Shown here piece after piece: positions 16,676 through 33,340 of a DNA stretch of 64,000 nucleotides. Every line of letters begins with the position of its first letter. Position 1 is the first letter of the stretch. Where the stretch lies: assembly GCA_963693365.1 (NCBI GenBank), contig CAVNZM010000009.1, positions 7,750,001 through 7,814,000 on the forward strand, written 5' to 3'. The translations under genes were made by a program, and so were the position numbers. The stretch is from Amoebidium appalachense. Taxonomy: Eukaryota > Ichthyosporea. The notes under the pieces were generated by a model. It did not search any database, was not told the DNA's origin, and saw only the letters and a program-made list of their open reading frames with translations.

Positions 16676-19600
16676 AACACACAGACACACAGACACTGCG
16701 GGACCCAGAAGCATGTGCCCGCTGCTTGTGTGAGTGTGACGAGGCTCATCTGTGTGATGGTTGCTGTTGTAGTTACTTGCTCTGCATCTTCCCAACCCCG
16801 AACAAAATCGTACCTGTGCCTCCTGTAGGGTTAACGGTCAGAGTTAGCATTCTGTTCAGGGAGATGCAGGTTGCCTTGAACCTTTCACACGACAACCTGT
16901 AGTACCTTGAAATTATCAATTGAGATCCATGCCTCAATCCATAGCATCTCAAAGCTTAAAAGGACAAGGTAGACGAAAGGAAACAAGCAATCATGAATAA
17001 GAAGGAACGAACATATTAGAGGTAAATGAGGTTACTGTATGCATGCAGCTCGCCATTCATGTGATGGTTACACCAATCATTTGATCCACCCAGAAACTTA
17101 CCAGCTGTGAGATGTCTCCCTCAAGAAGGAGGGTGCAAGGGGACGGCCTTTCTCCCTGCGAATACCTATTGTCAATTTGTGCCTTTCCAACCCCCCCCAC
17201 CGCCCCCCCCCCCCCCCCCCCCCCCCTCCCCCCCACCCCAACTCCTCCACCCCCCACACACACCCACTCCCCTTGGCCCCCCACTTCCCTCCCTCCCCTC
17301 CGCCCACCCACCCACGTCTCCCCACCCACCATCCCTCCCTCCCCCAAACAACACACATGCACACACGACACTCTCAACTTGGGATCTAATCCCCCCCGAC
17401 ATCCTCTTGACTGTAACACTTCCCAGTAGTCCCCTTATTTATGATCTTCCTCGCTCATATAAGTGACACGAAACTGATGATGTCTCGAATCTTGGCCGGG
17501 TGCCAATAATTGCCACGACGAAAAATTAAAGCCGAACCCCGAAGGGGGACAAAAACATAGCAACGTTTTATGAGAGGTATCAGGCCGAGTAAGGAAACAT
17601 ACCGTCTGATGGGATTCGGGCAGTCCCTTGTAGGCACCCCGCACCTGAGATTTGGTGCAGTCAAGACGATCGGCAAACATGTTGACTTGAATCTAAAGGG
17701 CTAAGATTCTTGTAACAGACGAAAGTGTCTGGAACTATTTCCTATAGCTAGTGCTAGGTGGAAGCAAGGCGTGGCAATACTTCCCTTATGATAGCGACAA
17801 TTCTTGTAACTAATGAAGCTAATTGGGCCATGCCTTTCTAAGATGCTTGTGACTAACTCCTGAAATTCTTACATTTTACAAAACTTTGACTGAGAGCTGC
17901 TGGGGGCGGGGGGGAGGGGGGGGGGGGGGGGGGGGGGGGGAGGGGGTAATATTCCATTTGCATTGCAGGGCAATGATTGGATTACACGTCCAGCTTATCA
18001 AACGCCAGAGATGATCTACAGGTAATAAATACATCAGAGAAAATAAAAAAAAACAAAGAGAATAAAGAAAAAGAAAATAAAGCACTTTCATGTTACTTAT
18101 AGTAGATTTTGGTTTGATCCTTGCTTAGGTCGTAAAAAAAAAATCTTCCACAGGCGACAGTAACAACAGTAACTTGGTTGGAGACTCAGTTTCAGAAACC
18201 CAGCATTGGTTGGCTAAAGGTCATGAGCTATTTTAGGCGCTTAAATTTTGGCGCCAAAACCATTTGCTTTCAGACAACTGCCCCCGTTTCCTGTCACCTG
18301 TAGCTGTCACCTGTCACACGCAGACCTTTGCTTTCCACGAAACCCTTGAAATCCTATTCTTCTCTTATACTGCATCTTGAAAAAAACCACCTAAAAAAAA
18401 AAGCGCATCTTTTTTTCTTTCTCACACAAAAACTAAAAAAAATGGAAGGCGACTCAAAGACCACTATGGAAGCTGTGCAGCCCACACAGACAGACATCAC
18501 TACGCTCGAGGAGGCGGAGCGAAAAGTGGCTGAGGGAACTCGCCACGCAAAGTGCGGAGAGGACGCACGCGCAGCTGACTGTTTTGGCCAGGCACTGGGC
18601 TTCTAGTAAGTCTATAACACCACATCTTGTCTCTTCCCCTTCCCTCAGTGTTCCCTTCTCCTTCTCCCCCCCTTCCCGCCGCGCGATGCACTCTTTCTTG
18701 TCACTCCCTGCATGCTGTCCCCCTCCCCTCTTCACCTCTTTCCTTGTTTACCCTTTACCCTAGCCCCCACGCCCACCCGCAACTCCCCCCCCTCCACCCA
18801 CACAAATCATATTTCTACATCTTCTCTACGCTTTTTCTCCGCTCAGCCCAGTGTTCCCTTTTCCTTAGCCGAGCCGAAGGCCGGGCTATCATGTCTCACT
18901 AGATCACAGTGTTTGTGGGGACACCGTGCATATGTCTGAGCCGGCCCCGCCCCCCCTCCCTCCCCCCCCCCCCACCCCCCCCCCCCCCTCGCCCCCCGCG
19001 CCAGCCTTTGTATTTCATGCCTTTAGTTTTCAATGACTGTTATGACTTCTTCAACTAATAAATCGTTGTGGCAAAGGACTACGAGACAACCAGTGCGATT
19101 GTGTGTGCTAGCATTTTATGCAACGAAGCCACAGCAAGGGTTGTGTTACAGACAGCTGCAAACAAAGATTGTGTAACGCGAAAATTTATTTCCATGGGGC
19201 AGAGAAAACGTGGCTTTTAATCGAAGGGTGGTTTGCAGGAAGGTTGGAGGAGTCCCCGAAAGGGCCCCCGGGGGGAGGTGGGGGGAGGGGGAGGGGGGGG
19301 GGGGGGGGGGGGGGGAGGGGGGGTCAAGAAGCACGGCTCATGGGCATATTTTTTTCGCAGTGTGTCCAAGTATGGTGAGCTGGGCACAGAGTGTGCACCC
19401 ATCTACTACTCATACGGCGAGGCCCTTGTCTACCAAGGACGAGAGGAACTGAGTCTGTTTGCAGAGAATGCAGGAAAAGGTATGCAGGCTTTGTTCTTTA
19501 CAACAGTGTCTGGAAATGCACAACATTGTGCATGCTCGTTACACGTGTTTGTGCCTCGGTTGGTGCCTGCAGTATGATAGTGTGTGGTTTTGGGTTTTCG

Positions 19601-19706
19601 TACGGGAATGAAAAGGAGGAGAGGGGAGATAGACGGATCGTTTTTCAAAGAGTAGAATGTTTTGGTTGGGCAGGAGAAGGGCGGCGGGGAGACGGGCGGG
19701 GGGGGG

Positions 19707-19746
<40 letters not shown>

Positions 19747-20595
19747 AGGGATGGATGGATGTCGGGGAAGTTGGGGATGAAGCATACATAGGCGGAGGGA
19801 TCTGATCTTGAATGTTCATTAGTGCCAACGTTCTTGGGGAGTCCGTGTTGGCTTGTTCTGCTCACCGTTTATTTTTATTTTTTGTTGCCTATGAACTGAC
19901 ATGTGTTTTTTGCTTTGTGCAGATGACAAGGAGGCAGAGGCAGAGGAGGAGCAGGAGGATGGTGATGACGATGAGGACGAAGAGGGAGACGGAGATGCAG
20001 AGGACCAAGGTGATTTACCCCCCCCCCCCCCCTCCCCCCCCCCCCCCCCCCCCGCCCCCCTTCACCTCTTTCTCTCCCCCTCCCCGCCTTTTCCCCCCCC
20101 TCTCCCCCCTCTCCCCCCTCCCCCCAGAGGATGGGCTCTGCCTATTATGTGTACACTTTGTGTATGGTTTGCACTCTGCTTTGTGTTGTCCGTTGTGAAT
20201 GTGTACTTCGCACACTATGACACATTCAACCCCCCCCCCCCCCCCCCCCCCGCCTTCATATGAACTTTGTGTGTTCTCGTTCTTGCAAAAAAATTGCACG
20301 AATTTATCCGCCCAGTCTATGATGCTTATAGCCAAGGGCTAACCCCCCCCCCCCCCCCCAGCCCCCCGCGCAATAAACCCACCCCCTTTGAGCCCACTCA
20401 CCCACCATTTCCATATACCCCCCCCCCCCCCCCCCGGCCCCCAACACACGCCACACACCATACACGGTGCACTGATATCCACCCCTCCCTGCTGTGCACC
20501 ACACACGTTGGTAGCACACATGCACTGACCAGAGTTTATTGGGCCTGCAGACGATCTGGGAGAGGGCCCAGAACAGACACTGCAGCTTGCCTGGG

Positions 20596-20652
<57 letters not shown>

Positions 20653-22137
20653 GGATGTGTGTGTGCGGGGGTGGGGGGGGGGGGAGAGGGAGGGACGGGG
20701 AATGTGGGGAAATGGAAACCACTGGCAGAAATGTAAGAGGTGTGTGTGTGTGTGTGTTCATGTGTGTGTATGTGTGTGTGTGGAGGGGTGTGTGTGTGTG
20801 GGGGGGGGGGGGGGGGGGAGGACGTTAGGGGGGGGAGGGGGAAAGAGGGTGGGTGGGGATTGTGGGAAAATGGGATAGCATTGACGGAAATGTGGGAGGT
20901 GTGTGTGCGTGTGAGTGTGTGCGTGTGTGCGCGTGGGAAAAGGGGGGGGGGTAGGGGGGGACGAGGGCGGGGGGGTGTATTGTGAGAAAAGGGGAATCTG
21001 TTGGTGGGTATGAGGGAGGGTGTGGCGGGGTGATGACGGAGTGGGTGGAAGAAGGGGGGGGGGGGGGGGGGAGGTACTGCTGCGGGCAAGCCAATGAGAG
21101 TAGAAAATGACTGTCTTGGGTGAGGAAAATTTACTGATAGACATCTGTTATCATGCACTCTTGTCGTACAGAGAAGTGGGGGGGAACCAATTATATTGAA
21201 GTCTGGTTAGGTTGGCCTTTACTGCGTGTTATAGTGCCATATGTGGTTTGTGCGGAGTGCTGGTTGGATTCTTTCCTTCTTCTTTTTTCTTTCCTCCCTA
21301 TGGGGGAGATGTTTGTCGAATCCTGGTTGATTTCCAATTGTGTGCAAAACCAATGCAAGTGTGTGTGTGTAGGTACTGGAGTGTGCCCGTGTCATCTACG
21401 AGAGAGAAAACAACCTTGCTGCCCTGGCAAAGACACACCGCCTGCTTGGAGAGTTGGCCTCTATCTCAGGTGGGAGCCAACCTCCCTCACTCCCCCCCTC
21501 CCCCCCCCCCCCCCCCCCCCCCCCCCCAGGGGAATAGGTCGAAACTCGGGTATTGTGGATGACGTGGGCCCCCCCTGAGGATGGGCTCTGCTTATTATGC
21601 ATACTCTTTATGTATGGCTTGCATTCTGCATCATGTTATCCGTTTGTTCTTGTGTACTTCGTACTTTTTGACGCATTCAAACCCCCTCCCCCCCCCCCCC
21701 CCCCCCCCCAACCACCACCACCACCACCACCATCCCCACTGTCCCTCTCTCCACTCCCCTCTTTCTTGTTGCATTCCGAGAATACGCAACATCTGTGAAC
21801 ACATCCGCGCAAAGTTTTTCTTCTTTTCCCCCATCATGTTTTTTTTTTCTTGTTTCGCGTGCGTGCGCACGTGTGTTTCCTGGAGAAGGGGGGGGGGGGG
21901 GGGGGGTAAACTCCAAGTACGTTTGTGTTTGTTTTGATTGGCTAATGATCATGCATGGCTGCAGATCGGTTCACACAGGGGGCTGAGGATCTAACGAAAG
22001 CAATTGCTTTGGCCAATCAGTCCGGCACATTCAGTCAGCGCCAGATTGCTGAAATGTAAGCATTGTTTTCTCTCTCTCTCTCTCTCTATACCTATCTCGG
22101 CTCTCTCTCTCTCTGTCTCGGTCTCTCTCTCTCTCTC

Positions 22138-22174
<37 letters not shown>

Positions 22175-24310
22175 CGCTCGCTCTCTGCCCCCTCCCTTTC
22201 TCCTCCATTCATTCAATCTACCCCTCCCCCTCCCCCTGCTGCCCCCCCCCCCCCCCCCCCCCCCCCCCGAGTGGTCCCTCTCCTTTCCACTGTAGGCCAT
22301 ACTTATGCACCTTTCCTTCCCTGTCACTCTCTTGTCTCCACACCACTTATCATTTCTCACCTCAACCTTATTTTTTCCATGTTGCTATGCATTTTGCCCC
22401 AATCATGCGCAATTGTTTGTGGAACATCATGCTTCAGAACTTCTTGTTCTACCCTCGTGCTGACCCGAACTTTTCTTTACAGGCAGTATCTCTTGGGTTT
22501 GACTCATTTCAGCGCCAAGAGTTATCCAGGTGAGCTTATGGAGATATGTGTGAGTATCTGAATGATCAAGGGCTGGGGGGGGGCTGAGGGGGAGGGGGGG
22601 GGGGGGGGGGGATGCGTGATTGGATTAAACTTCCCCTTCCCATCACTCAAACCGATACCACCCCACATCCGCACATACACACAAATACACAACCGTGCAC
22701 ACACCGTTGCAGATACCCCTTACCGACACGCACGCGCGCGCACACACACAAAAACACACACACACACACACACACACGTACACACGTAAACACGTACACA
22801 CACACACAGAGGCCCGAGAGGCCTACTGCCAAGCGCTCGAGACAGTCAGAAATGAAATTGAGGTTTTGGAGCAACGCCAGGCCTCAATGTTAACAGGCAA
22901 AGGCAAGGAGCCCGCCACGTATGTCTCCCCCCCCCCCCCCCCCCCCCCCCCCCCGGCCCCCCTCACACACACACACACACCACCAACACACAACCCCCTT
23001 CTCTCCCTCCCTTCCCTTTTCCCCGGGGAGGTGAAACCATAATGACATTCAATGCATAGTCGCAATATAGAAAATCGTCGTACCATATCCCTGTTTGTAG
23101 CTCCAACTGTGCTGACAGGTACCATGCACACAAAATATGACGACATCTAGGTGCATAATGTGGTGTTGACAGGCCCTGTGTAACAAGCCAACTTCTAATA
23201 CGGATTGTGCACACACACTATGTGCTGACATGTACTGTGCGCACACACTATATCCTCACATGTACTGTGTGGACTCCCTATTTGCTCACATGCACTGTGT
23301 GCACACACTATATGCTCACAATTACTGCGTGCACACACTATTTGCTCACATGTACTGTGTGCACACACTATTTGCTCACATGTACTGTGTGCAGACACTA
23401 TATGCTCACAATTACTGTGTGCACACACTATGCGCTGACAAGTACTGTGTGCACACACTATGACTGTGTGCACACACTATATCCTCACATGTACTGTGTG
23501 GACTCCCTATTTGCTCACATGCACTGTGTGCACACACTATATGCTCACATGCACTGTGTGCACACACTATATGCTCACATGTACTGTGTGCACACACTAT
23601 ATGCTCACAATTACTGTGTGCACACACTATATGCTCACATGCACTGTGTGCACACACTATGTGCTCACACTTACTGTGTGCACACACTATGCGCTGACAA
23701 GTACTGTGTGCACACACTATGTGCTGACAAGTACTGTGTGCACACAGTGAGGAGACCGAAGACATTTCCGGTCCAGAGGCAAAGAGTCTGGCTGAGCTCA
23801 AGAGCCTCCTGCCTGACCTCGAGGAGAAGGTTAGCCCCCCCTCCCCCCTCCCCCCCCCCCCCCCCCCCCGGCCCCTGGGTTTTCACACACTTTCTCCCGG
23901 CTTCCCCCATCCCCATCCCCTCTCTCCACATACCTCCCCCTTCCCCCCCCCCCCCCCCCCTCCCCCCCCCCCCCCCTCCCTCCCTTCCTCGGCCGGGGCA
24001 CGACCGCACGACCGCCTCTTTCCTGCAGCAGGGCACCCCCTTCCTCCCACGATACAAGCATCTTAGCCCTGATCCGTGTGGCTAGAAACCCTGTGTGTTA
24101 CTTTCGGACACCACCGTCGTCTCTAACCTGTTCATGTACCTATGTTTGAAGTCACACTGCACGATGCTTTTTTGTCGTCCTTTTGCAGCTCTTGCCTTTG
24201 ACCGCTAATGAACCCATTTCCCTCCCCCCCCCCCCCCCCCCCCCCCCCCCCATCCCTCCCTCCCCCCCATCTCCCATCCCCCCTTACACACACGCGTCCG
24301 CGCGCGCACG

Positions 24311-24404
<94 letters not shown>

Positions 24405-25196
24405 CCATCACCACCCCTTATCCCTTTAGGTGCAAGAGCTTGCGGATCTGCAGAAAGAGATGGAGAGAGAGGAGGCCGAAAAGAAAAAACGACTTAAGGC
24501 TTTGATGAGCGAGGCATACTCGGCATGTATGCATCCTCCCCCCCCCCCCCCCCCCCTCCCCCCCCTCCCCCCCTCTCCCCCCCCCCCCCCCCCCCCTCTC
24601 TCCCTCCCTCTCTCCCTCCCCCATCGCTCTGGCTCCCTTGTTCCTCTTCCCTCTCCCCTTCCCCCCCCTCACTCGTTCCCTACCCTCGCTCACTCTCTCT
24701 ACTCGACTCCCCTTCCCCCTCCCCCCTCCCCCGCCCCTCCCCCCCCCCCCCCCCCGCCCCCCCCTCCCCCCCCCCTCCCCTCACCATTCCGCTCGACCTC
24801 GCCTATCCTCCCCCTTCTCCTAACCCAAACCTTTTATACACGACCAGACAAATACACCTCCCCCCCCCCCTTCCCCCCCCCCTCTCCCCCCCCTCCCCTT
24901 CCCCCCCCCCCCCCACACACACACACAGTCACAGTCACACTGCCCTGTTTCACCTCAACTGTTCGAAGAACTCAGCATCTATTCCCCCGCGCTCCCCCCC
25001 CCCTCCCTGCCTGCTTATGATGCATACTCTTGTATGTGTGCTTTGCAGTCTGCATTGTTACTGTCCGTTATGAGTGTGCACTTCGTACTCTTGAACACAT
25101 CCCCCCCCCCCCCCCCCCCCCTCCCCCCCTCCCCCTATTAACTGACCAACCAATCCACCCAACACCCTCCCACCCACACACCCACACATCTCTCGT

Positions 25197-25286
<90 letters not shown>

Positions 25287-25308
25287 GCACCACACACACA
25301 GACACACA

Positions 25309-25423
<115 letters not shown>

Positions 25424-25834
25424 ACACATACAGTCCTGGGCCAAGGCACCGAAGGAAACAGCAACCCGTTTGCAGTCGGCAGCAGCAGTGGATCCACCAG
25501 CACCTCCGCCCCAGCAATCGATCTCGCAGCGCTCGTGGGCGGAAGACGCATCAACACAACCACAACAACAACAACAACAACTCTAAAAACAAACGGTTCA
25601 AGTGATGCAAACGCGAGCGCACCTGTAAACGACTTAAGTAGCCTTGTAAAGAAAAGGGTACCGACAACTGAAACTGCAAAGGAGGCAACGGGAAGTGAAG
25701 GGGTGGATGGGGGTTCGGGGGAGAAGCGTGCCGGGGAGACGAATGGGGAGGGGACGGTGAAGAGGGCAAAATTGCAGCAGTTGTGAAATTTAATGGCTTG
25801 GGGCATATGTGAATGTAGTGATGTTTTTTTTTTT

Positions 25835-25881
<47 letters not shown>

Positions 25882-26249
25882 CTGTAAAAAATTTTCTTTC
25901 GTTCTTTTTTTTGGGGGGGGGGGGGGAGGGGGGGGGGGGGGGGTTCCATTTCACCACCGAAGTATCTTGCTTTTTAAATCATTAGAATATGACTTAGATA
26001 TTGATGCACCAAAAAACGAATGATACGTTGATACATGCACGATGATGGTGGTGACACACGTGGTGGTGAGTGTAAATCAATAACAGACATAAGGTTTTGA
26101 TCTTTGTGTACCTTTTGGTTTTGATCTTCGGTATGATTTCCTGAGTCTATCACTTGTCAAGACATCGAGACGATGCATGAGGTGCATGTACACGCAAACA
26201 CTGTGAAATATGTGTATGCCCACATTCGCTTGTGTGTGTGTGTGTGGCG

Positions 26250-26291
<42 letters not shown>

Positions 26292-26332
26292 GTCACGTCC
26301 ACACGCGCGCGCTCTTACACACACACAGACAC

Positions 26333-26364
<32 letters not shown>

Positions 26365-27033
26365 TGTACACATTTCACTGAAAAACATTCACACTCATTC
26401 ACCCATTCACTCACGTGCACGTACATGAACATGCATCATTTCTCATATGGCAGACGAAGCACTACTCTCACTACTAATATATAATGGTGTACGGTTTCTT
26501 TTGTTCTTTCTTGGCAACCATTGTGTGATCAATGGACAGACAACCACACATTTAATACCTCTCACTTTCGAAGGCCCGGTGTACATCCAAGTAACGTGCC
26601 CCTCCTGTCCTATTTATTAGACAGCTCGTTTGACGGTTAGAGGACATGTTCATACAACGCCACAGTGCACAGAATGTCTCTAAACACGTGTGCTATGGGG
26701 GGTGGTGCCACCTGCACGTGTTACGCCATGTGTACGCCCGCGTGCTCCGCCGACCGGTTTCATTTTCATCGCTCAATAGCTAGTAGACTGCGTAGTCGCG
26801 GTTATTTGGTTGTCACCTGTGAAGATGGGGGGTTGCAAACTTGCAATGTGTCCACAGTGCTAGCGCTTCTTATTACATGCCCACACATGTACACACAAAC
26901 TCTTGAAACCCCCCCCCCTCCCCTCCCAATATTAATCTCATCTCCCCATGCTGACCCTTGATACAAGAAAGGAAAACGTGTTGTTTTAAAATGGATGGAT
27001 TTCGAAAAAAACGAAACAGCCTTTTTTTTTTTT

Positions 27034-27086
<53 letters not shown>

Positions 27087-27820
27087 GGGAGAGAGTGAGA
27101 AAGAGAGAAAGAGAGATTCATTCGGAATTTTCTTACGTTGTCAATGCTTTTATACAACAAGTAAAACACATTCTGCACGCAAAAGCTAGTTGCAAGGTTG
27201 AGGAATTGAGTGTTTTGGAGTGAGGGGAGGGGAGGGGAGGGGAGGGGAGGGGAGAGGAGGAGGAGATGGGGGAATTTGGGTTAGACTTAGAATTTTCTAC
27301 CATTTTTTGATATTTATTTATTTTGTGTTTTACATTGAATATTATGTTTTTCAGGATCTTGGGGCAAGTACAGACTGGGACGGCTACCAGCTTCCGGATG
27401 CAAATGTCGTGTCAGTTGTCTGCCATATGGATATTCGGGTTTGATATACTATCCGCAAAGAGACGCAGTGGGGTTTGCAGAAAACCCCACACGACGAAAG
27501 GCACCTAGCCGATAGCGATAGATATGTATGTTGTCAACCCTGCGGCATGGAGCCAAAACCTGCATGTGATCAGGAGCCAACCGAAATGGGGCAACACACC
27601 CCATGGAAGGAGGTGTAATCCACACGGCTGTAAAGATATCAGAACAAGTGGGTGAGTGTGCTGCCTAAAGGCCATAAGCTGTAAGAAAAATTAAAAAACA
27701 AATCCAATTTTTTCTTTTCTCTTCAGGTTTATTCGTTTTATTGATTCGTTTTATTTTATTTATTTGTTTATTTATTATTATTATTATTGTTGTTGTTATT
27801 ATTTGTTTGTGTGTGTGACG

Positions 27821-27903
<83 letters not shown>

Positions 27904-28549
27904 TTTTTTGGGGGGGGGGGGGGGGGGTCGGTGCATAATATTCAATGCAGCGGCTTGTATTCATAAAAGCTCACAATCTACTGATTTCCATTGCTGGGGT
28001 GTGGTGCCAGAGTGTGTTTTAATATCATGAGTTAGCTGTAATATATAATAGTGTAGTTAATGCCTGCTACCAACAGCTACATGAAAGAGCGCGCTTGTAT
28101 TGGTTGATTGCAGTATGCATAAAGAGAGATAAATTCAATAAATAGCCTTATATTGCTGTTATCTACCAATGTATATGTTGACTATAATGAAAAAAATGTT
28201 AATACGGTAGGCTCCTGGGGGCATAACTACCAACAGGCATCGGAACATATAAGAACACGGCGCCAATCAAACAGGGAAAGGAAAAAGTAGAGGTTTCATC
28301 TACTTTGCCCTAGTGTACAAATTTAAGTTTATGTCTGCAATTATTAATTCCGTACGGCGTCCAAACATCACAGATTGTTCATCCGTTTCCAAAGGTTTTT
28401 TCTAAACACCACAAACACCCTGGCTGTGGGGTTGTTGGGTTACACAATCAGTAGTGGGTGCATATTAGAGGCACCACGCCTGATCAAAATTTCCAATAGT
28501 AGAATTATCTTGACTGTAAAATCAAAAAAAACTCTTTTTTTTTTTTTTT

Positions 28550-28608
<59 letters not shown>

Positions 28609-28750
28609 ATGGTGAGGGACGGGGGAGGGAGGGGGGGGGGGGGGGGGGGTCACGCGCTCACATTCATACGCAAAGAGAGTGAGACCCACACACACGCTTG
28701 CAAACACACGCTCGCAAAAAGATACGAACACACACACACACACATTGCCA

Positions 28751-28819
<69 letters not shown>

Positions 28820-28939
28820 ACATGCACACGCACACACTCACACTCACACGCACACGCACACGCACACGCACACGCACACGCACACACGTACGCACGCGCA
28901 CACGCACGCGCAAGCGCACGCGCACGCACACGCACACGC

Positions 28940-28995
<56 letters not shown>

Positions 28996-29255
28996 GCCCA
29001 CACACGCACGCACACACACACACACGCAAAAAAAAAGGGGGGGCACACACACAAACACAAGTACGGACTATCATGATCAAAAATACACATAGCACACACA
29101 CGTCCACAGATACACACACAGACACACACACACGAAACAACAACAACAAAAAAGCACACAAAAATGAACCTCTTGAGCACACAGAAAATACACACCGAAT
29201 CGAATCGCATGTGCGCCATTAGGAAAAAACACACACCACTCGCGCACAAGTACAC

Positions 29256-29295
<40 letters not shown>

Positions 29296-31017
29296 TTATA
29301 CATAGCATTATCACACATGCAACTTGAAGGCTCACAGAAAATATACGCTGCAGACGTGCGCAACATTGGCTAACTAAGGACAACCATATGAAACACCCAC
29401 TTGTACCCGCTCGTGCCTTATTGTTTCTGTATCTATTTTTTCCGTGCTGCAGTCACTACAGAATATATCTCTACCGCACTGCGGCATAAACAACTTACAT
29501 ACGATATGAAAAGCATTTTGAGTTACACATGTGTGCTGGCAGTGCATTGACGTTCCACAATAAACTTCGTGCATGAACCCAGGGCCTATTCGGAAAGAAA
29601 GAAAGAAATGTCGCGTCGAAGCACACAGGCTAGGGCAAGTTTTAGTGCCCTTGGTGCCATATGTGCTCTTCCCGCGGCCGGTACATGGTCGCTGCAGGCA
29701 GCTTACTTCTTGCCGTGCTTCTTGCCGCCCTTTGGCGAGTCGGTGGCGTCACCCTTCTTGCCCTTCTTGGGCGACTCGGGGGCGGGGGCGGCCTCAGCCT
29801 TGCCGGGGGCCTGGGCGGCGGGGGCATCGGCCTTCTTTCCGTGGTCTCTTCCCATGGTGGCGTTTGGTGTGAGTGCGACGGCTGTGTGCTGTGTGGACTG
29901 AGGGGATGAATGGGCGCGAGTTGTTTATATACCCCTCCGTGTTTTCCTATTTTGGTCATTACTTGGAGTGATCCGAGCCGGAACGTTCGGAGACTTTCGC
30001 AGGAAGGACACAAAAAAATGTGTGTTCGGCTTCGATCATCTCGAATTCCTGACGGTGCGCTCCGAGCCAATAGAAATCAAATTGTATTTGATTGGACACC
30101 TTATCCTCCAATGGAAAGAACTATCTTGTAGCTTAATTTGTCGTTCGATCTTTTTAGAAAATTTGGATCCTGAGTCTGTGTAGAAACAAGTGTGTGCGTT
30201 GAAATCATATCTGTCCTCAGAAAGAGAATATTTACTTTTTTGGGGAGTTACGTGCACATAAGAAAACAAAAGGCGTCAAGCCACTGCACAAAAGCAGCAC
30301 TACTGTTGCACCGGTCTGTTAGGTTGATGCAAATTCCGTGCAAGTGGGCTGCTCAAAAACGTTTTCATTGGTCATTCTTTTCATAGAACAGGTATAACGC
30401 GCCGATTCATCCCCTCAGTCCACACAGCACACAGCCGTCGCACTCACACCAAACGCCACCATGGGAAGAGACCACGGAAAGAAGGCCGATGCCCCCGCCG
30501 CCCAGGCTCCCGCCAAGGCTGAGGCCGCCCCCGCCCCCGAGTCGCCCAAGAAGGGCAAGAAGGGTGACGCCACCGACTCGCCAAAGGGCGGCAAGAAGCA
30601 CGGCAAGAAGTAATTTTCTGTATTGATAAGTAACTATGCTACAGATTCATCCAGCCAGGCTCACACATGTGACGGCTCGGCGTAAACGGCGGTACTACAG
30701 CAAAAGATCTGCCTTAGCTGTGCAGCTTTTCGGTGTATTTTCTCGTTACACAGCAGCATCATCTTTGATTTGTTCACTTATGAATTCGTGCCGCAGTGCG
30801 GCTTGGGTACAGTGTATCCCGTAAAAAATATAAAGTCGAACGGTAGTAACCTTTGCTATGTTTGGGGAAAAAAACACAACATGGCGTGACCCTCAACGAT
30901 CGGCCACTACGAGCACGCATGGCACACACCCACACACCCACACACGCACATACACACACGCACAAATACACACACACACACACACACAGACACACAGTGT
31001 CACTGTGACCGCGCACG

Positions 31018-31083
<66 letters not shown>

Positions 31084-31263
31084 CACGTGTGCACACACGT
31101 GTGCACACACACACAAACAAACGTTCAATACACGAAATACACACACCGTGGCACATGTACAACCCATTTTGTCCACACACCCACAGGCACGCCAACATGC
31201 GCACGCACATGCACACACACACATGCACACGCACACGCACGCACGCGCGCGCATGCACGCACG

Positions 31264-31332
<69 letters not shown>

Positions 31333-31498
31333 AACCACACACACACACACACACACAACCACACATACACACACACACAAACACACGACACACAAACACA
31401 ATGCAAAACCCCCTCTTTTGCCCACGTCGTCAGGGATGACCTTTAAATGTTGGGTTGAAAAAAAAAGAGTGATGGTGGTGGTGGTGGTGGTGGGGGGT

Positions 31499-31529
<31 letters not shown>

Positions 31530-31851
31530 GGGTGCCTAAACTATATGGGGGGGGGGAGGGGGGGGAGGGGGAATTACGAACCTGAACTTCATACCGGACG
31601 TAACGGAGCTGGTATTGGCTAGGATGAACCTTAGATCAGTGGCCTGCCTGGACCTCTGACGCTCTTTGATGAAAATTTAAGCCCCTCCCCCCTTTCCCCC
31701 CTCCAACTCCTCCTCCCCCCTTCCCGGTTCCTCTTTTTTATCGGGTTCTCGTTAATTTTCTTTTTTGACTGAGTCTGTTTTCTTGTTCTTCCTTTGCCGA
31801 GACTTACTCTTTTTTCTTTTTATCTTTTTTTGTTTTTTGTGTGTGTTGCAA

Positions 31852-31891
<40 letters not shown>

Positions 31892-31950
31892 GGGGGGGGG
31901 GGAAGATAACTTGGGCGGGAAGTCCGATTACCAAATATATTACCCCCCCT

Positions 31951-31981
<31 letters not shown>

Positions 31982-32062
31982 CTTCTCCCCCTTCCCCCCG
32001 CCCCCCCAACCCCCACCTCAAGAATCTCCCAAACTCAGAGGTATAATCACGGGCCACAATGT

Positions 32063-32141
<79 letters not shown>

Positions 32142-32418
32142 ATGTGTGTGTGTGTGTGTGTGGGGTGGGGGGGGGAGGGGGAAGGGGATGGGAAAGCAGC
32201 CCGGGCACCATATGCATGTAGCAGGAGGGCAAAAAGATCTATCCCTCTTATTCCGGACTCTGATCACGAAAATCATATTCAGGCTCTTTGTTTGTGGGGT
32301 TACCCCGATTTCCGTTCAGCCTGCAGTTTAGCTTTGATGTCTGTCTGACCCCCCCCCCCCCCCCCCACCTCCCCCCCCACCCCGCCCTCCCCCTCCCCCC
32401 AACTGCAGCTGCCCCTCC

Positions 32419-32456
<38 letters not shown>

Positions 32457-32799
32457 TCCCTCCCCCCCCTCCCCGCCCCCCCTCCCTCACTATGCATATG
32501 GAACCCCAACCCCGTGCACCACATGCACCAGCGAAGAACAAATGCCGCTACTTGCCCTTTCCCCCTCCCGCCCCCTCCCCAGCCCCCCCCCCCCCCCCCC
32601 CCCCCCCCCCCCACACGCACACACAAACACTTTTCCCTTCATTAAGTCTGCCCACTGCGGCTGCCCACAGATCTCTTGCCTCCGGGAATTCACTCCAACC
32701 ACAACCACCGCAGTCACAACAACCATAACGCACGGCCTTCGTTTCGATTACGCGATTTCCCATTTGCATCTCCACAACCCATCATTATGATCATACACC

Positions 32800-32838
<39 letters not shown>

Positions 32839-33134
32839 ACACACACACACATACACACACATGTACACACACAAACATTCCGTACACAGATATTGTACAT
32901 GTGCAAGTACATATTGTCTCACATGTTCATAACACAAAGGCCTACATATGTGCGAGCGAACTCAGCCTGTCGTGCAAAAGTGTTCACCCATCCAGTGTGC
33001 ACAGGCCCACACTCACACAGACCGTAATACATGTCACGCACGCACTCATGGGCACACACACACACACAGACACACGCACATCTGTACACGCTAGCGCAGA
33101 CACGTACGCGTGCATACACAACACACACACAATG

Positions 33135-33169
<35 letters not shown>

Positions 33170-33304
33170 ACACACACACATATACACACGCACACACATG
33201 CGCGCGCACACACACACACATGCACAAGCACACATGTACACACACGCGCGCGCACACACACACAAACACACACGCACACACACGCACACACACACACACA
33301 CATA

Positions 33305-33340
<36 letters not shown>
